This document shows, one piece after another, positions 60,487 to 64,000 of a DNA stretch of 64,000 nucleotides (positions are counted from its first letter, which is position 1; every line of letters begins with the position of its first letter). Position numbers and translations under genes: made by a program. Under the pieces are notes generated by a model that saw nothing but the letters and a program-made list of their open reading frames with translations, was not told where the DNA came from and ran no database searches. Source of the stretch: Piscinibacter sp. (GTDB lineage: Bacteria > Pseudomonadota > Gammaproteobacteria > Burkholderiales > Burkholderiaceae_C). Location of the stretch: NCBI GenBank assembly GCA_017983795.1, contig JAGOAS010000002.1, positions 124,001-188,000 on the forward strand, in the 5' to 3' direction.

Positions 60487-61819
60487 GAGCTTGAGAGGCC
60501 TTCCAACGTACCCGCGCCGGGGTGGCCAAGGGCGCCGGCGTAGGCGCGTCGCGCAGCCCGGGCTGGCCGCCCGGGCAAGCGGCGCAACACCCGCCGACGC
60601 CCTTGGATACCCCGGCCCTTCGGGTTGCCCCTGGGAACTCGCCCACTCCGCGTTGCAAGTGCTCGCCGGGTCCACCAACCCGGCTGTGCTTTGCGCCTCG
60701 ATTGGGCGAGTTCCCAGGGGCAACGCGGGCACGTTGGAAGGCCTCTCAAGCTCTGCACACGGCGTGATCGGCTGGGACATCGGCGGCGCGCACGTCAAGG
60801 CGGCGCGCTGGCAGGGCGGGCGCATTGTCGACGCGGCGCAGTGGCCCTGCCCGCTGTGGCAAGGCATGGACCGGCTCGACGCCGCCCTGGCGCTGGCCCA
60901 CGCGCGCTGGCCCGACCTGGTCGCGCAGGCCCAGGCCGTGACCATGACCGGCGAGATGGTCGACCTGTTCGAGCACCGCGAGCAAGGCGTGGCGCGCATC
61001 GCGGCGCGACTGGCCGAGACGCTGCCGGCGCCGCGCTTCTTCGCCGGCGATGCCGCGTGGGCGACGGCGGCCGAGGCCGGCGCGCAGTGGGAGCGCATCG
61101 CCTCGGCCAACTGGCTGGCGACGGCGCGCCACACCGCGCGTGCCCTGCCCGCCGACGAAGGCCTGCTGGTCGACATCGGCAGCACCACCACCGACCTGAT
61201 CGCCTTCCGCCGCGGCCATGTGATCACCGAGAGCCGCAGCGATGCACACCGCCTCGCCACCGGCGAGCTGGTCTACCAGGGCGTGGTGCGCACGCCGCTG
61301 TGCGCGCTGGCGCGGCGCATCGCCTGGAAGGGCGAGCCGCACAACGTGATGAACGAGTTCTTCGCGACCACGGCCGATGTCTATCGCCTGCGCGGCGAGC
61401 TGGCCCCGGCGCACGACCAGCATGCCAGCGCCGACAACGCGCCCAAGGATGCGCTTCATACGCGCGCGCGGCTGGCACGCATGATCGGCCTCGACGAGCG
61501 CGATGGCAGCGCCGTGCAGTGGGACGCCTTCGCTGCTGCCTGGCGCGAGGCGCAGCTGGCCGAACTGCGCGAGCAGCTCGAGCGCGTGCGTGCCCTGCAC
61601 GATCTGGGCGCTGACGCCACCCTGGTGGCCGCCGGCTGCGGCGCTTTCCTCGCGCCCGAGCTGCTGCCGGCCGGCTGGCGCCTGGCGAGCTACGCCGCTC
61701 AGGTCGCGCGTATCGACGACGCGGCCGGCGCGGCGCTGCGAAGCTGGGTGCAGGTGGGCGCGCCGGCGGTGGCCGTGGCTTCGTTGTATGCCGAGGAGAG
61801 CGCCCGATGTGGGTGGTGA
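60479..61819 (+). CDS. mfnF: Hydantoinase/oxoprolinase-family MfnF-like protein with an in-frame N-terminal insert
   Basis: From the ATG at 60479 (overlapping the mfnD stop) the frame encodes 446 aa. The conserved protein begins only at VIGWDIGGAHVKAARWQGG (about residue 96), with a sugar-kinase-like fold (DIGSTTTDLIAFRRGH, VAAGCGAFLAPELL). Relatives begin near that point, at about 350 aa. Codons 3 to about 92 derive from the palindromic element at 60486-60754. Either about 90 extra residues are translated or a GTG at 60764 is used, though I see no ribosome site for it. MfnF links the furan and tyramine parts of methanofuran. Confidence 0.8.
   Translation: MSKSLRGLPTYPRRGGQGRRRRRVAQPGLAARASGATPADALGYPGPSGCPWELAHSALQVLAGSTNPAVLCASIGRVPRGNAGTLEGLSSSAHGVIGWDIGGAHVKAARWQGGRIVDAAQWPCPLWQGMDRLDAALALAHARWPDLVAQAQAVTMTGEMVDLFEHREQGVARIAARLAETLPAPRFFAGDAAWATAAEAGAQWERIASANWLATARHTARALPADEGLLVDIGSTTTDLIAFRRGHVITESRSDAHRLATGELVYQGVVRTPLCALARRIAWKGEPHNVMNEFFATTADVYRLRGELAPAHDQHASADNAPKDALHTRARLARMIGLDERDGSAVQWDAFAAAWREAQLAELREQLERVRALHDLGADATLVAAGCGAFLAPELLPAGWRLASYAAQVARIDDAAGAALRSWVQVGAPAVAVASLYAEESARCGW
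60486..60754. repeat. 269-bp nested palindromic element inserted at the mfnD/mfnF junction
   Basis: The ends are a perfect 24-bp inverted repeat: AGAGCTTGAGAGGCCTTCCA... at 60486-60509 and its complement at 60731-60754. Inside are a perfect 22-bp inverted repeat (60624-60645 with 60703-60724) and an imperfect one of about 24 bp (60517-60540 with about 60592-60616). No transposase and no obvious target duplication are seen. The element keeps the mfnF frame open. It looks like a non-autonomous mobile palindrome (MITE- or RPE-like). Confidence 0.88.
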
Positions 61820-62403
61820 AGCTCGGCGGCAGCCTGAACGCCGACCCGCTGCTGCCGCAGTGGCTGGAACTGCTCGCGCAGCTCGGCGGCGGCCGCGTTA
61901 CGCTGGTGTGCGGCGGCGGCGCCTTCGCCGACGAGGTGCGGCGCGCGCAGACGCGCTGGCAGTTCGACGACCTGCCGGCGCACAACATGGCGGTGCTGGC
62001 GATGACGCAATCGGCCTACATGGCCCACGGGCTGCAGCCCGCCCTGCAACTGGCGCGCGACAAGGCCGAGATCCACCAGGTGCTGCGCGGCGGGCAGACC
62101 GCGGTGTGGCTGCCCTACGAATGGCTGCGCGACCGCAGCGGCGCCGACACCAGCTGGGACACCAGCTCCGACAGCATCGCGCTCGATCTGGCGCGCCAGC
62201 TCAATGCCGAGCGCCTGGTGGTGGTGAAGTCCTGCGCCATCGACCCGACGGCCAGCCTTGCCGAGCTGGGCGAGGCCGGCGTGCTCGACCGCCGCTTCGC
62301 GTCCATCGCGGCCGGCGCCAATTTCCCGATCGAGCTGATTCACCGCGCCGAGCTGGCGCGCATGCGTTCGCTGCTGATCGGCGAAGTGCGGCTGGACGCC
62401 TGA
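61807..62403 (+). CDS. mfnE: MfnE-like amino-acid-kinase-fold protein
   Basis: This 198-aa protein of the aspartokinase/uridylate kinase fold has VVKLGGSLNADP, VTLVCGGGAFADEVRR and DTSSDSIALDLARQL. Archaeal MfnE phosphorylates aminomethylfuran methyl phosphate to the diphosphate in methanofuran biosynthesis. It overlaps mfnF by 13 bp, and its 3' end overlaps the converging mfnB gene by 64 bp. Confidence 0.82.
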   Translation: MWVVKLGGSLNADPLLPQWLELLAQLGGGRVTLVCGGGAFADEVRRAQTRWQFDDLPAHNMAVLAMTQSAYMAHGLQPALQLARDKAEIHQVLRGGQTAVWLPYEWLRDRSGADTSWDTSSDSIALDLARQLNAERLVVVKSCAIDPTASLAELGEAGVLDRRFASIAAGANFPIELIHRAELARMRSLLIGEVRLDA

Positions 62404-63098
62404 GCCTCGCGCGCGGCCTGCGCCGCGCGCATCGCCGCCACCAGATCGCGCAAGGCTTGCGCATCCAGCGCGCCGCTGCGCTCGCCCACGCAGACCGCGC
62501 TGCGGAAACCGGCGAAATCGGGCGCCAGCGCCACGATGGCCGGTGCATGCCGGCGGCGCAGCGCACCGGCGATGCCGACCTTCACGCCCGCCTCACGCGC
62601 CATGGCGAGAAAACGCTCGATGGCCTGCGCGGGCAGCGCGTCGAACAGGCTGCCGGCGCGCTTGTCGGCGGTGTCGAGCATCACGGCTTCGAAGCCGAGC
62701 GTGTGCGCGAGCGCCACGGCGCGCTCGTCCAGGCCCTGGTCGGCGATGAACACCGGCACCAGCGGCCGGCCGCAGGCGGCGAGCGCGCGCAGCACGGCCG
62801 CGGCGGCGGGGCTGCGTTCGATGCCGACCTTCACGATGTCGACGCCGCATTCGCCGACCGCCTCGACGCGCGCGAGGATTTCGTCCTGCTCGTGCATAGC
62901 GACGTCGCCGATGGTCGCGCTGATCGGCAGCGCGCAGCCCTGGCCGCGCAGCGCCTGCACGATGGCGCGGAGGGTCGCCTGCGGCAGCCCGCCCAGCGCG
63001 CCCTGCCCCGGCTCTTTGAGGTCGATGAAGTCGGCGCCGCCCGTGGCGACGAGCAGCGCTTCGTCGACGCTGCGCACGCTGACCAGCAACTGCGTCAT
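62340..63098 (-). CDS. mfnB: MfnB-like 4-(hydroxymethyl)-2-furancarboxaldehyde-phosphate synthase
   Basis: This 252-aa TIM-barrel protein of the former DUF556 family has ADFIDLKEPGQGALGG, in which K28 corresponds to the Schiff-base lysine of MfnB. ISATIGDVAM, VDIVKVGIE and MLDTADKRAGSLFD are also visible. It forms the furan ring precursor of methanofuran from glyceraldehyde-3-phosphate. It overlaps mfnE tail-to-tail and the next gene upstream by ATGA. Confidence 0.88.
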   Translation of the reverse strand: MTQLLVSVRSVDEALLVATGGADFIDLKEPGQGALGGLPQATLRAIVQALRGQGCALPISATIGDVAMHEQDEILARVEAVGECGVDIVKVGIERSPAAAAVLRALAACGRPLVPVFIADQGLDERAVALAHTLGFEAVMLDTADKRAGSLFDALPAQAIERFLAMAREAGVKVGIAGALRRRHAPAIVALAPDFAGFRSAVCVGERSGALDAQALRDLVAAMRAAQAAREAQASSRTSPISSERMRASSAR

Positions 63099-63670
63099 CG
63101 CGGCGCCGCCTTCTTGCGATGCACCGCCACGGCCTCGCGCAGCCAGCCCCAGGCCTCGTGCTCACCGGGTCCGGCGGTCTTGTCGATGGCGATCTGCAGG
63201 TAGGCCATCTCGCTGTCGATCTTCTCCAGGGCCAGCATGTGCAGGCGGCTCACCAGCACCGCACCCTCCACCACCGCGGCCTGCGCGCGGTTCAGGCCCA
63301 GGAAGTCGGCGTGGCTCGCCTCGTGCACGCGCGCCATGCGCAGCACCGGGCGCTGCGCATCGTCGACAAACTCGTCGAGTTGCAGCTCGACGTGGCGCAG
63401 CGCGCAGGCGAGGCGCTGGCCGGCGATCTGCTGCGCCGGCACGAGCGGCCACTCGCGCCGCCCGGTGACGCAGCCGGCGAATACGCGCGTATCGGTGACG
63501 AGGTTGAGCACCGCGTAGCGCGTGGCGAGGATGTTGGCCAGCGTGGTCGAGGGCTTGAAGGGCATCAGCACCACGCGCTCGTCCTGGTAGCGCACGCCCA
63601 TGGGCGCGACATGCGGCACGCCGTCGGGCGACTGCGTGGTGACCACGGTCTCGAAGATCTGCTCGTTCAT
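63095..63670 (-). CDS. DUF447 protein, flavin-reductase-like fold
   Basis: This 191-aa protein begins MNEQIFETVVTTQSPDGVPHVAPMG, typical of DUF447 proteins with a split-barrel FMN-binding fold. HxxP-like GLNRAQAAVVEGAVLVSRLHML lies in the C-terminal half. Such genes accompany H4MPT pathway clusters in bacteria and archaea. The reaction is unknown. It overlaps both neighbours by ATGA (63095-63098 and 63667-63670). Confidence 0.83.
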   Translation of the reverse strand: MNEQIFETVVTTQSPDGVPHVAPMGVRYQDERVVLMPFKPSTTLANILATRYAVLNLVTDTRVFAGCVTGRREWPLVPAQQIAGQRLACALRHVELQLDEFVDDAQRPVLRMARVHEASHADFLGLNRAQAAVVEGAVLVSRLHMLALEKIDSEMAYLQIAIDKTAGPGEHEAWGWLREAVAVHRKKAAPR

Positions 63671-64000
63671 CCGCTGTTCTTTTCCGGCGCAGGGCGTGTC
63701 GTTCCCGGCGCACACCAGGCATCGAGGTTCTCGGCTTCGCGCTCGACCGCGCAGCCCCAGTCCAGCGGCTGGTCCTGCACGTAGCGCTTGCCCAGGCGCC
63801 AGGCGAGCTCCGCATGTGCAAGTTCCACGCCCATGTAGAAGGCGTGCGCCGCATCGTTGTCCAGGCCGAGGCGCGGCCACAGCTCGAAGGCCTTGGTGCC
63901 CTCGCGCATGCCGTCGCGGTTGTAGACGTGCAGGCCCTGCGCCGACACCTGCACGCGGAAGTTGGGGTCGCGCACCTGCGCGGCGGTGGCCGCGATCTCC
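63667..64000 (-). CDS. C-terminal part of a dihydropteroate-synthase-like protein of the H4MPT cluster
   Basis: This is the 3' end of a gene that continues past the window end. The visible part reads RDPNFRVQVSAQGLHVYNR, HAFYMGVELAHAELAWRLGK and VQDQPLDWG. This resembles the tail of the DHPS-related protein found next to DUF447 and mfnB in methylotroph and archaeal clusters, where it is thought to join pABA-derived and pterin parts. The identity rests on a short segment and position. Confidence 0.6.
   Translation of the reverse strand, partial: EIAATAAQVRDPNFRVQVSAQGLHVYNRDGMREGTKAFELWPRLGLDNDAAHAFYMGVELAHAELAWRLGKRYVQDQPLDWGCAVEREAENLDAWCAPGTTRPAPEKNSG

Noticed and set aside
60483-60758. 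Small open frames on both strands within the palindromic element
   Set aside because: Because the element is self-complementary, both strands give similar peptides (SLRGLPT and EGLSSS ends). These follow from the palindrome and are not evidence of genes.

Overview
The window is high-GC DNA with densely packed, mostly ATGA-overlapping genes. It looks like the chromosome of a betaproteobacterium (Burkholderiales; Methylibium/Rubrivivax-like is my guess) that is an autotrophic methylotroph. It contains a red-type RuBisCO operon, a lanthanide-type methanol dehydrogenase (xoxF) locus, PQQ biosynthesis, and an archaeal-like tetrahydromethanopterin/methanofuran (H4MPT/MFR) C1-oxidation cluster. The likely carbon flow is methanol to formaldehyde (XoxF), formaldehyde to formate (Fae and the Fhc complex), formate to CO2, then CO2 fixation by the Calvin cycle. 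No rRNA, tRNA, CRISPR array, phage or transposase gene was seen.

Layout. (1) 1-7274: cbbLSXYEZFP operon on the minus strand, with divergent cbbR. (2) 7366-12882: two GGDEF-EAL proteins around a pseudopilin. (3) 13011-26193, minus strand: mxaRSACKL (methanol dehydrogenase maturation), a TonB-dependent receptor, and a six-gene operon made of the PQQ-dehydrogenase-associated ABC system, a Bug-type binding protein and a LuxR response regulator. (4) 26702-37253, plus strand: xoxF-xoxG-xoxJ followed by ten periplasmic genes: a serine protease, two unknown Cys-containing proteins, two SoxYZ-like fusion carriers, a beta-propeller, MxaD, a degenerate metallo-beta-lactamase, a thioredoxin-like protein and a dihaem cytochrome. 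(5) 37301-40474, minus strand: pqqABCDE. (6) 40683-43563: a peptidase and a NarL-type two-component pair. (7) 43523-50653: a flavin/haem redox island (ApbE, PepSY-flavodoxin-reductase, DUF2271, PepSY proteins, cytochrome b561) with its own two-component system. (8) 50867-64000: fhcBADC-fae-pabBC-HAD on the minus strand, and a methylofuran/H4MPT biosynthesis group (HisA-like, mfnD, mfnF, mfnE, mfnB, DUF447, DHPS-like).

Most notable observations. The xoxF locus carries a complete uncharacterised 'quinoprotein relay' gene set, including a metallo-beta-lactamase homologue that has lost most metal ligands. The mxaRSACKL maturation genes occur without mxaF/mxaI in this window. A 269-bp nested palindromic element sits in frame at the start of mfnF. 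REP-like palindromes supply the stop codons of cbbR and pqqE. The cluster's Fae protein appears to lack the catalytic histidine. A DUF2271 protein next to ApbE carries a TGAS motif typical of covalent flavinylation sites.

All functional assignments come from reading motifs and gene order. No database search was run, and statements about family members rest on recalled knowledge.
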